A DNA stretch of 43,113 nucleotides from Bacteroidales bacterium (GTDB lineage Bacteria; Bacteroidota; Bacteroidia; Bacteroidales; Bacteroidaceae), in contig SFIS01000012.1 in the NCBI GenBank assembly GCA_004555245.1, forward strand, positions 1 to 43,113, given 5' to 3'. Below the pieces are notes generated by a model, which did no database searches, was not told the DNA's origin, and was given only the letters and a program-made list of their open reading frames with translations. The translations under genes and the position numbers were made by a program. This document shows positions 1-7,580 of the stretch, piece by piece (the first letter of the stretch is position 1; every line of letters starts with the position of its first letter).

Positions 1-293
1 CTTTATGGTGACATTCGATGCACTGTGCCCCCTTTTTACTAACGATGCAGATTCTTTTCGCTTCTGTATCATATTAGGCGCGTAGTTGCGGATTTGAGGG
101 TATATTCTATTAGGCACTAATTTTAACAAAAATAACAAACTATAACCGGCAAAACAAACAATTTGTGCAAAATTTCACGGTTATAACCTGCAATTTCTGC
201 ATTTTCGGCATCTGCCAGCAGCGCGCCACCACCAAGCAGCATTGCCCCACCACACAGGGGCGAATATTTCATGCCGCAGCCATTGCCACGGCA
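1..293. other. Upstream intergenic region, no gene seen
   Basis: AT-rich stretch with no credible reading frame on either strand. The open frame on the minus strand at 181-564 runs opposite the nuclease promoter and start, and reads as Cys/Trp-rich low-quality sequence. A weak inverted repeat (TATAACC near 142, GGTTATA near 179) is too widely spaced to call a terminator. I see nothing else here. Confidence 0.5.
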
Positions 294-325
294 TTTGCCA
301 TTGCCAGAGCAATTTTGTAATTTTG
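294..325 (+). promoter_or_regulatory. Bacteroidetes-type promoter of the nuclease-mnmE pair
   Basis: A -33 box TTTG (294-297) is followed after exactly 20 nt by TAATTTTG (318-325), which fits the Bacteroidetes -7 consensus TAnnTTTG. Transcription would begin near 332. This rules out the upstream in-frame ATG at 271 and supports the ATG at 364 as the nuclease start. Confidence 0.65.
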
Positions 326-363
326 CAAAAACTATTCACTACATATTTTTTATTACAACAACA

Positions 364-1239
364 ATGGCAACACGCAAATCCAACCGCAACAATAAATCGT
401 CGAAGCAACTCATCAAGCATGCCACCGAAGCAAAGCGCCGGTTCACGCTGGTGTGCTGGCTCGCCGTGATAGCCCTTGTGACAATTGTCATTGGCAAACA
501 TTTTGCCCAGGAGCAGATGGGTGCTCCCGAACTGCCTGCCGACACCACCGAACAACTGCAACAAATAGCGGTGAACGACTCAATAGCAAACACATTGGTG
601 AAATATAAAGCCTACACCGTATACTTCAACCCCAAGAAGCATCTGCCAAATGCCACAGTCTACGAGCTCACCGCCGACGAAACCGAAGGCAACCAACCGC
701 GCGCCAACAACTTCATACACGACGAAAACGTGGAAGGATGCGCCCACGCCTGGGACTACAGCAACTCGGGCTACGACCGCGGACACATGACTCCTGCCGC
801 CGACATGAAATGGGACGCCGAAGCCATGCAGCAATCATTCTTCATGACTAACATCTGCCCGCAAAACCCGGGGCTCAACTCCAACGGATGGTCGCGCCTC
901 GAAAAGAAAGTACGCTCGTGGGCAAAACGCGACAGCTCGCTCATCGTTGCCACCGGACCAATAATGGGCGCCACGCTCGGCTCGATAGGCAAAGAGGTGA
1001 TGGTGCCAGTGCCCGAAGCATTCTTCAAGGTGATTTACGCCCCACGCCACGCCCGCGCCATTGCATTCATCTATCCTAACAGCGCACAAAGCAACAGCAA
1101 GATGCACAAATATGCCGTGACCGTGCGCCAAGTGGAACAACTCACCGGACTGAACTTTTTCGCCGCGCTGCCCGACGACCAAGAGAACGACATCGAACTG
1201 CAATGCGACTTCGCACAATGGGAACAAAACACTAAATAA
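364..1239 (+). CDS. DNA/RNA non-specific endonuclease, membrane-anchored or secreted
   Basis: The 291-residue product matches the beta-beta-alpha-metal nuclease family (NucA/Serratia type). The signature YDRGHM lies at about residues 137-142, with its His as the expected general base. The downstream segment containing NICPQNPGLNSNGWSRLE supplies the Asn expected to hold the catalytic metal. A basic N-terminus is followed by one hydrophobic segment (about residues 27-45), so the enzyme is probably exported or anchored with the nuclease domain outside the cytoplasm, where such enzymes degrade nucleic acid for nutrition. An in-frame ATG exists at 271, but it lies upstream of the predicted promoter, so I use the ATG at 364. 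mnmE starts 22 bp after the stop, and the two genes are probably cotranscribed. The coding strand is notably rich in C and A at third positions. Confidence 0.9.
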   Translation: MATRKSNRNNKSSKQLIKHATEAKRRFTLVCWLAVIALVTIVIGKHFAQEQMGAPELPADTTEQLQQIAVNDSIANTLVKYKAYTVYFNPKKHLPNATVYELTADETEGNQPRANNFIHDENVEGCAHAWDYSNSGYDRGHMTPAADMKWDAEAMQQSFFMTNICPQNPGLNSNGWSRLEKKVRSWAKRDSSLIVATGPIMGATLGSIGKEVMVPVPEAFFKVIYAPRHARAIAFIYPNSAQSNSKMHKYAVTVRQVEQLTGLNFFAALPDDQENDIELQCDFAQWEQNTK

Positions 1240-1261
1240 GGAAAAAACCAACGCCACCAAC

Positions 1262-2659
1262 ATGTACAACAACGAAAGCACAATCTGCGCCATATCCACC
1301 CCACACGGCACCGGAGGCATAGCTGTGATTCGCATCAGCGGACCACAAGCCATCTCCTACACAAGCCAATGCTGGAAAGGCGCCCCAATAGCCGACATGG
1401 CATCACACACCGCCCACCTGGGCAACATACTCTTCGCCGACGGGCAAATGCTCGACCAAGTGGTGCTCACCATATTCCGCGCACCAAACACATTCACCGG
1501 CGAAGACGTAATCGAAATATCGTGCCACGGCTCGGTGTGGATACAGCAGCAAATTGTCAATCGCCTCATCGAAGCCGGATGCCAAGCCGCCTCAGCCGGC
1601 GAATTCACCCGACGCGCTTTCGCCAACCACCGCATCGACCTCTCACAAGCCGAAGCAATAGCCGACGTGATTGCCGCATCGTCGCGCGCCGCACACCGCA
1701 TTGCCATCAACCAAATGCGCGGAGCATTCTCACACCAACTCGCCGACCTGCGCGCACAACTGCTCGACTTCGTCTCGCTCATCGAACTCGAACTCGACTT
1801 CAGCGAAGAAGAAGTGGAATTTGCCGACCGCACTCAACTGCTAAACCTCGCCAATCAAATCCTTGACATAATCACACGCCTCGCGCAATCATTCGCAACC
1901 GGAAACGTGATTAAAAACGGGCTGCCAGTAGCCATCGCCGGCGAAACAAACGCAGGAAAATCAACCCTGCTCAACTATCTGCTGCACGACGACCGCGCAC
2001 TGGTGAGCAACATACACGGCACCACACGCGACGTAATCGAGGACACAATAACCCTCGGCGGAACACTATTCCGATTCATCGACACCGCCGGCATACGTCA
2101 CACCGCCGACACCATCGAAGCAATGGGCATTGAACGCACATTCAAGAAAATTGGCGAAGCACAACTCGTGCTCTGGCTAATCGACGGCACAAACCCGCCT
2201 CAACACCTTGCGCAACTCAGCACCGAGATACTGCCCCACACCGCAGGCAAGCAACTCATAGCCGTGGTAAACAAAGACGACTGCCTGAACAACGACCAAC
2301 GGCAAGCCATCACCGACGCCCTCACACAACTGCTGCCACCCGACGCACAACACATCTTCATCTCGGCAAAACAGCAAACCGCACTCACCCAACTGCAAAA
2401 CATGCTCATCGAAGCAGCCGCACTGCCCGAAGCCGACGAAAGCCAAGTGATAGTGACCAACGCACGCCACTACCAAGCACTCACACGAGCCCAACAAGCC
2501 CTACAGCGCGCCATACAAGGACTCACCGACGGCCTAAGCGGCGACTTCGTCAGCCAAGACATACGCGAAGCCATGCACTACCTGGGCGAAATCACCGGCG
2601 AAATCACCACCCACGACATCCTCGGCAACATCTTCTCCCGCTTCTGCATCGGGAAATGA
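1262..2659 (+). CDS. mnmE: tRNA-uridine modification GTPase MnmE (TrmE)
   Basis: At 465 residues it is the usual length for MnmE. With MnmG it forms the 5-carboxymethylaminomethyl group on U34 of certain tRNAs. The N-terminal tetrahydrofolate-binding domain begins with STICAISTPHGTGGIAVIRI. The embedded G domain carries the P-loop GETNAGKST (about residues 225-233), the GTTRD switch and the DTAG G3 motif. The protein ends in FCIGK, the conserved C-terminal motif with the catalytic Cys. The ATG start follows the nuclease stop by 22 bp, and a strong terminator lies 40 bp after the gene. This is a core gene and shows nothing unusual apart from C/A-rich codon use shared with its neighbour. Confidence 0.97.
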   Translation: MYNNESTICAISTPHGTGGIAVIRISGPQAISYTSQCWKGAPIADMASHTAHLGNILFADGQMLDQVVLTIFRAPNTFTGEDVIEISCHGSVWIQQQIVNRLIEAGCQAASAGEFTRRAFANHRIDLSQAEAIADVIAASSRAAHRIAINQMRGAFSHQLADLRAQLLDFVSLIELELDFSEEEVEFADRTQLLNLANQILDIITRLAQSFATGNVIKNGLPVAIAGETNAGKSTLLNYLLHDDRALVSNIHGTTRDVIEDTITLGGTLFRFIDTAGIRHTADTIEAMGIERTFKKIGEAQLVLWLIDGTNPPQHLAQLSTEILPHTAGKQLIAVVNKDDCLNNDQRQAITDALTQLLPPDAQHIFISAKQQTALTQLQNMLIEAAALPEADESQVIVTNARHYQALTRAQQALQRAIQGLTDGLSGDFVSQDIREAMHYLGEITGEITTHDILGNIFSRFCIGK

Positions 2660-2700
2660 GGTAAGTATTAAAACCGATTAGAATATATCACCAAATATCA

Positions 2701-2732
2701 GAAAGGCGCTCAAAATGAGTGCCTTTCTTTTT
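2701..2732 (+). terminator. Rho-independent terminator after mnmE
   Basis: An 11-bp stem (2701-2711 with 2717-2727, one G-T pair), a 5-nt loop AAAAT, and a T run at 2728-2732. It ends the nuclease-mnmE transcript. Confidence 0.9.
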
Positions 2733-2914
2733 GTCTGTCAGCCGGCGTTTTAATCGTTTGTGGTCGTTTTCAAGTTATTTTTTCCTCGTTTTTGTACCTC
2801 ATTTGGCTCTCTCCGTCATCGGTTGAAAACCACTCCAGCGAGATGATGGATGATGCATACACCCATATACATCGGTATATGTTTCAGAAAATGAAAATGT
2901 TTATAACAAAGTGT

Positions 2915-2940
2915 GTCGCGGAACATTACTTTCTTGTCGC
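2915..2940 (+). promoter_or_regulatory. Direct repeat GTCGC with 21-bp period, possible regulator site
   Basis: GTCGC occurs at 2915-2919 and again at 2936-2940, exactly 21 bp apart. The spacing is the same as in the candidate HTCS operators in front of the HTCS and GH130 genes. The expected -7 box at 36-37 nt after the second GTC is missing here, so its assignment to the GH125 promoter is weak. Confidence 0.3.
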
Positions 2941-3044
2941 AAAATGATAATGGATACTTCGGGAGGAATGCCTGAAAAATTAAAATGATTTACGCAGATA
3001 ATCTTTTGACAAATATCCGTACCGCAGAAGTGAATGCACATGTG

Positions 3045-3052
3045 TAATTTTG
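3045..3052 (+). promoter_or_regulatory. -7 element of the GH125 gene
   Basis: TAATTTTG fits TAnnTTTG and lies 43 nt before the ATG at 3095. No matching -33 TTG is found 19-21 nt upstream, which would fit an activator-dependent promoter. At 3008-3010, the position matching the GTC of the other promoters, the sequence is GAC. Confidence 0.45.
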
Positions 3053-3094
3053 CCATACACTAAAACAAATTCCTAATAACTCACTTTACAAAAC

Positions 3095-4600
3095 ATGTAT
3101 CATAAACCTATCATTTTCATAGCTGCCGGCATTTGTGCGTTCGGCACCGCTTTCAATGCCGATGCTGCCGGCATTTGTGCGTTCGGCACCGCTTTCAATG
3201 CCGGTGCTGTTAACATTTGTGCGGCAGACAATACTGCTGTAGTTGCGCATACACAGCGCTACAACAACACCAACCGCCCGCCCGAAAAGGAACGTCTCTT
3301 CAAATCCAAAGCCGTCGAATCCGAAATAAAGCGTATCAAGAAACTGCTTAAAAATCCGAAACTCGCATGGATGTTCGAGAACTGTTTTCCGAACACGATC
3401 GACACTACCGTGCATTTCCGTCTTGACGAAAACGGCGAGCCCGACACCTTTGTGTACACCGGCGACATCCACGCCATGTGGCTGCGCGACTCCGGCGCAC
3501 AGGTGTGGCCATACGTTCAGCTGGCAAACGACGACCCTGAGCTGAAGAAGATGATTGCGGGGGTCATCAACCGCCAGTTCAAGTGTATCAATTTCGACCC
3601 GTACGCCAATGCCTTCAACGACGGCCCTACCGGCGGCGACTGGATGAGCGACCTTACCGACATGAAGCCCGAGGTACATGAGCGCAAGTACGAAATTGAC
3701 TCGCTCTGCTACCCAATCCGGCTCGCTTATGAGTATTGGAAAGAAACTGGCGACACAAGCGTGTTCGGACAGGAATGGCTCGCAGCTATCATCAATGTGC
3801 TCAGGACATTCACGGAACAGCAGCGAAAGGACAATGTTGGTCCGTACCGTTTCCAACGCAAGACTGAGCGTCAGCTGGACACCCTGAACAACAACGGACT
3901 GGGCGCCCCCGTGAGCGGATGCGGACTGATTGTATCGTGCTTCCGCCCGTCCGACGACGCAACAACATTCCAATACCTCGTGCCGTCGAACTTCATGGCA
4001 GTGTCGAGCCTCCGCAAAGCTGCTGAAATTCTCACCGAAGTAAACAGTCAGCCCGATCTTGCCGCACGATGCACGGTCCTCGCCGACGAAGTGGAATCGG
4101 CACTGCGCAAACATGCGGTCTACAATCATCCCGTATATGGTAAGATATATGCTTTTGAGGTTGACGGTTTCGGCAACTATCACCTGATGGATGATGCAAA
4201 CGTGCCGAGCCTCCTTGCCATGGCTTATCTCGGCGACGTCGACGTCAACGATCCCGTCTACCAGAACACGCGCAGATTTGTATGGAGCAAGGACAACCCA
4301 TACTTCTTCAGCGGACCGGCAGGTGAAGGCATAGGCGGACCTCACATAGGCTACGACATGGCATGGCCCATGAGCATCATGATGAAAGCTTTCACATCGC
4401 AAGACGACAACGAAATCCGCGACTGCATACGCATGCTCCTTGCCACAGACGCCGGAACGGGCTTTATCCACGAATCGTTCGACGTAAAGGACGCCAATAA
4501 CTTCACACGTCCCTGGTTCGCATGGCAGAACACTCTCTTCGGCGAACTCATCCTCAAGCTCGTCAACGACGGTAAGACCGACCTGCTGAACACTATCTGA
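3095..4600 (+). CDS. GH125 exo-alpha-1,6-mannosidase, secreted
   Basis: The 501-residue product belongs to GH125 (metal-independent exo-alpha-1,6-mannosidases that release mannose from alpha-1,6-mannobiose or -triose). The family core is visible from about residue 70 on: GDIHAMWLRDS (about 123-133), YEIDSLCYPI, and TGFIHESFDV, where E460 is the likely catalytic base and the Asp of EIDSL the likely acid. The N-terminus is hydrophobic and carries a 14-residue unit repeated in tandem (residues 10-37), so the export signal is unusually long. It is the only locus enzyme on the plus strand. It is convergent with the GH92 gene across the intron, but its activity completes the alpha-mannan set. Its likely location is the periplasm. 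Confidence 0.9.
   Translation: MYHKPIIFIAAGICAFGTAFNADAAGICAFGTAFNAGAVNICAADNTAVVAHTQRYNNTNRPPEKERLFKSKAVESEIKRIKKLLKNPKLAWMFENCFPNTIDTTVHFRLDENGEPDTFVYTGDIHAMWLRDSGAQVWPYVQLANDDPELKKMIAGVINRQFKCINFDPYANAFNDGPTGGDWMSDLTDMKPEVHERKYEIDSLCYPIRLAYEYWKETGDTSVFGQEWLAAIINVLRTFTEQQRKDNVGPYRFQRKTERQLDTLNNNGLGAPVSGCGLIVSCFRPSDDATTFQYLVPSNFMAVSSLRKAAEILTEVNSQPDLAARCTVLADEVESALRKHAVYNHPVYGKIYAFEVDGFGNYHLMDDANVPSLLAMAYLGDVDVNDPVYQNTRRFVWSKDNPYFFSGPAGEGIGGPHIGYDMAWPMSIMMKAFTSQDDNEIRDCIRMLLATDAGTGFIHESFDVKDANNFTRPWFAWQNTLFGELILKLVNDGKTDLLNTI
3122..3223 (+). repeat. 42-bp tandem duplication inside the GH125 signal-peptide region
   Basis: Unit 1 (3122-3163) and unit 2 (3164-3205) differ at one base (A3162 versus G3204). 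A decayed third partial copy starts at 3206 (GCTGTTAACATTTGTGCG). The period of 42 bp keeps the frame and adds 14 residues per copy (AAGICAFGTAFNAD-like). Confidence 0.9.
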
Positions 4601-4609
4601 GCATCATCC

Positions 4610-5229
4610 ATAATCGAGTAGGTCAGAAAACTTTCGTTTCCTGACCTACTTTCGTTTCCTTTCCTCTCACACCACCGTACGTGCCGTTCGGCATACGGCT
4701 GTTTGGCGCTTAGTTTGTCCTCTGTCATTGGCTTCGCATAAAGGCTATCGTCACTTCCTCTCTATTGTCGGGATACGCCCTATCTTCTTGAAAGGTGAGC
4801 TCCTCTTCGGACATCTGACTACCAATCCCGCTTTCTACACGATTCTACCTCTCAGACAATGCGCGATTCGGCCCTTCGCCTTGACCGTCTCGCGGTCGGC
4901 TACTTCGGCCTCTGCTGACTCCTCGGCATTCGTTGTTACTATCCTTGCGGACTGCCGAGGCCTCGCGGGATAAGCCATATATCTTTCCTCGTTTACCCGC
5001 CTAATTTACGCATCAAGGTTACGGTTGCCTTTGGGAACTTCACTGTCTTGGGCCAGCTTGTCCGCTTGATACGCCTTGGTATTAGGTTTCTGTTCGTCAG
5101 GCCACGAATTCGCTATTGCTTCTTCTCTCCCGAGCGTCACCACTCGAAACTTGCAAGTCGCTACGGGGTTCGTCGGCAACTACGCACCTTGTGGACTTTC
5201 ACCACAGATGTATGACATGCCCGTCATAC
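4610..5229 (-). mobile_element. Group II intron lacking an encoded reverse transcriptase
   Basis: Read on the minus strand, this 620-nt segment has the marks of a group II intron. Domain V is recognisable at 4701-4672 as CAGCCGTATG, a short hairpin, then CACGTACGG, with the AGC triad. A domain VI-like hairpin follows (4650-4641 with 4626-4617, 10 bp), and the 3' end is TCGATTAT. Near the 5' end is GTGGTGAAAGTCCACA, typical of domain I. A candidate EBS1 (GCCCAAGA, 5053-5046) can pair with TTTTGGG of the flanking 5' exon. The 5' boundary (GTATG, 5229) is approximate. No reverse transcriptase frame exists inside, so mobility would need a protein from elsewhere. The small open frames within it (4728-4973, 5076-5267) are structural RNA read as protein. 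Confidence 0.8.
4672..4701 (-). other. Domain V of the group II intron
   Basis: Thirty nucleotides with the catalytic AGC triad near the 5' end, a GCC/GGC-closed tip and the conserved ACGTACGG return strand. This is the most diagnostic part of the intron. Confidence 0.8.
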
Positions 5230-5233
5230 CCCC

Positions 5234-5273
5234 AAAAGAGAGTCAGCCACCCGTGCCGGATGGCTGACTCTCT
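5234..5273 (-). terminator. Rho-independent terminator of the locus (after the last GH92 gene)
   Basis: A perfect 13-bp stem (5261-5273 with 5237-5249) with an 11-nt loop, followed on the minus strand by TTTT at 5237-5234. It lies 41 bp after the GH92 stop. The group II intron starts within a few bases of its T run. Confidence 0.9.
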
Positions 5274-5313
5274 GATATAATGATATTGAAAACCCGACAA
5301 GCGGTATCTGCCG

Positions 5314-7551
5314 TCACATGGACGGCGGCTCACTGCCGACAGCGGCGCCCCACTCTTTGTTGGGCTTCGGCCCCATCACCAACACCAGCCGTCCGCCTTT
5401 CATCAGGTCGGCATGGCTGATCCACGGCTTATCCCAGGGGTGTCCGTTGAGTTCTGCACGCTGTATATACTTATTGTCGCGCGAACATCCGTCAGCCACT
5501 ATCTCGAAAGTCTTTCCGTTGGGAAGAGACAACGATGTGCGGGTAAACAGCGGTGAACCGATATTGTACACCGGAATACCCGGGGTGACGGGATAGAGAC
5601 CTATCGACGAGAAAACCACAAACGACGTCATGCCGCCTCCGTCTTCATCGCCCGGCACACCCATAAGGTCGGCACGGAACCACGTGTCGAGCATCTGACG
5701 GATTCTTTTCTGGGTTTTCCACGGCGCTCCGGCATAGTTGTAGAGGTAGGGCACATGCAGCGACGGCTCATTTGCCATGGAGAACTGCCCCACATTGCCT
5801 GTATGATCGGGGAGCTTCGAGTAAAAATCGTATTTGCTGCGACCGAGAGGCTCGGCGAATGTACGGTCGAGATTTGCCACGAATTGCTGGCGACCACCCA
5901 TCAGCTTCACCAGGTCGGCGACATTGTGAGGCACATCCCAGCGGTAAACCCAGCCGTTGTTTTCCCCATAGTATTCGCGCGCTCCCATGCCGCCAGGGAA
6001 GGAATAGTCGAACGGCTCGATAAACCGTCCGTCCTTATCCTTCGGATGGAAGAATGCAGTCGACGGATTGTAGAGGTTGCGGTAGTTGAGCGCCTTCTGA
6101 CGATACTTTACCGCTTCTTCGGTCTTGCCAAGGGCATCGGCGAGGAGCGACAGGCAATATTCGTCATAGGCTGTACCGAGGGTGACTGCCACAGGCTGAC
6201 GCTTCTCGAATCCGTTCACGTTAGGATCAGTCTCCTGTTCGCCGTCGGCAAGTGCAGGAATATACCCGTGCTCGTTCCAGAATTCATCGATCCATCCGGC
6301 AGGCTTGCCCGACCACGGCGCCAGCGTCTTTTCCTCGATGCCGCGACGGCATGCCTCGTATGCCTTGGGGATATCCACTTCCAGACCCTTCGCTACGGCA
6401 TCTGCCACAGTGGCGACTGCATGATTCGAGTTCATGCGCCGGCTGTCGCCTGTCACTTCCGGGAACGTGGGCATCCACATGTTTCCCATCTGCTCCGCCA
6501 TAGTAAGGTAAGATGCGATGATATCTTCTTCTTTTGCCGGTTCTATCAGCAACCGGAGCGGATGCGCAGCGCGGTATGTATCCCATATCCAGTCGTCTGT
6601 ATAGAAAGGCGTGCCGTTGTCGGAGTGTACAGCACCATCGAAGGCGCTCCAGTAGCGACCGTCCTCACTCATACATACAGGGCGTTCGAATGTACGGTAA
6701 TAGGAAGTGTAGAACACCTCACGCCGGGCATCATCACCGCCCTCCACTGCAATACGACCGAGTACACGGTTCCATTCGTGGCGACCACGCCGTGCCTGCG
6801 CGGCGACATCGTAATCCTTGATTTCGCGGCGAAGATTCTTCTTTGCCTGTTCCTCGCTTATGAAAGATATTCCGTAGCGCACCCCTACGCCGGGGGTGCC
6901 ATCCTTGAACTGCCATACGGCACATACGTTGCGTCCCTCAGCCGTTGTCTGCTCCGAGTCAATTATTCCGTCGCGGAGGATACCGGCATTCACAGGTGCA
7001 GCGTCGCATTCGGCATAGACATATACACGTGTGCGTCCGTCGAGGTCCTGATAGCCGGACGCAGCCGCACCGTCTACCGTCATACGACCATTCCGGCTTG
7101 TCAAAGAAATATACACAGGCTTTCCCGGGCTGAAACTTATAGCGTACACACCTGCCTGATGCGCCGGCGAATAATCGGCATGCATCGTATTGTCGTCGAG
7201 GTCGGTTGAGTAGCTGTAGGGCGTAATATGCTCGTTATCGTAGTTATACTCTATTACAGACGCCGGCACAGACCGCTGGCTCGGCGTCAGGTTGAACGCC
7301 GACCGCTCACGATGGTTGGTAACTATCACCGGCAGCCCACGCACATACTCCGAAGTATAGTCGCCGCGCTCAGGATAGACGCGAAGCATACTGTTGGGCA
7401 ACTGCACCGTAGGGAATGTCGGTACGAGCAGATGACTGATATTACCGATATACGGGTTGACATAGTCTACCGGTTCTTTCGCCTGAGCTGCTGCCGCCAG
7501 AGCGGCTGCCAGCATCAGGACGGGAAGAACAGTTCTTAACGGGATCCTCAT
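5314..7551 (-). CDS. GH92 alpha-mannosidase (first copy), secreted
   Basis: The 745-residue product belongs to GH92, calcium-dependent exo-alpha-mannosidases acting mostly on alpha-1,2 or alpha-1,3 linkages. A signal peptide ends near residue 24 (AAAQAKEP). The mature protein begins with VDYVNPYIG, the normal GH92 opening. The catalytic region carries ANEPSLHVPYLYNYAG, with E595 at the general-acid position, and GDEDGGG with D635/D637 for the base. The residues just before NEP are SMA rather than the common HG, and the early segment NISHLLVPTFPTVQLPNSMLRVYP differs from the other two GH92 proteins here, so linkage specificity probably differs. The gene lies 29 bp behind the GH130 gene and is the last gene before the terminator at 5273-5234. 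Confidence 0.93.
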   Translation of the reverse strand: MRIPLRTVLPVLMLAAALAAAAQAKEPVDYVNPYIGNISHLLVPTFPTVQLPNSMLRVYPERGDYTSEYVRGLPVIVTNHRERSAFNLTPSQRSVPASVIEYNYDNEHITPYSYSTDLDDNTMHADYSPAHQAGVYAISFSPGKPVYISLTSRNGRMTVDGAAASGYQDLDGRTRVYVYAECDAAPVNAGILRDGIIDSEQTTAEGRNVCAVWQFKDGTPGVGVRYGISFISEEQAKKNLRREIKDYDVAAQARRGRHEWNRVLGRIAVEGGDDARREVFYTSYYRTFERPVCMSEDGRYWSAFDGAVHSDNGTPFYTDDWIWDTYRAAHPLRLLIEPAKEEDIIASYLTMAEQMGNMWMPTFPEVTGDSRRMNSNHAVATVADAVAKGLEVDIPKAYEACRRGIEEKTLAPWSGKPAGWIDEFWNEHGYIPALADGEQETDPNVNGFEKRQPVAVTLGTAYDEYCLSLLADALGKTEEAVKYRQKALNYRNLYNPSTAFFHPKDKDGRFIEPFDYSFPGGMGAREYYGENNGWVYRWDVPHNVADLVKLMGGRQQFVANLDRTFAEPLGRSKYDFYSKLPDHTGNVGQFSMANEPSLHVPYLYNYAGAPWKTQKRIRQMLDTWFRADLMGVPGDEDGGGMTSFVVFSSIGLYPVTPGIPVYNIGSPLFTRTSLSLPNGKTFEIVADGCSRDNKYIQRAELNGHPWDKPWISHADLMKGGRLVLVMGPKPNKEWGAAVGSEPPSM

Positions 7552-7580
7552 GACAATATGTGTAAGATTAGTATATATAA

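Larger units (their letters stand above)
2733..3094. other. Intergenic region upstream of the GH125 gene
   Basis: No coding potential seen. It holds a direct repeat of GTCGC at 2915 and 2936 (period 21 bp) and a -7-like TAATTTTG at 3045-3052, both listed separately. The rest is AT-rich without clear structure. Confidence 0.5.

Noticed and set aside
271..363. Upstream ATG extension of the nuclease
   Set aside because: It starts upstream of a well-spaced TTTG-20-TAATTTTG promoter and would place 31 unusual residues before the membrane segment.
3086..4471. 461-codon minus-strand open frame opposite GH125
   Set aside because: Antisense shadow; even the signal-peptide tandem repeat is mirrored in it, and GH125 motifs are unambiguous on the plus strand.
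4617..4650. Hairpin after GH125 as a simple terminator
   Set aside because: It fits domain VI of the intron in position and sequence; it may still serve as a terminator by chance, but that is not its main reading.
4728..5267. Two small plus-strand open frames (4728-4973, 5076-5267)
   Set aside because: They lie in the group II intron and are structured RNA read on the wrong strand.
5755..7209. 484-codon plus-strand open frame opposite the first GH92
   Set aside because: It lies entirely antisense to a clear GH92, reads Cys/His/Arg-rich without domains, and is the usual shadow of a GC-biased gene.
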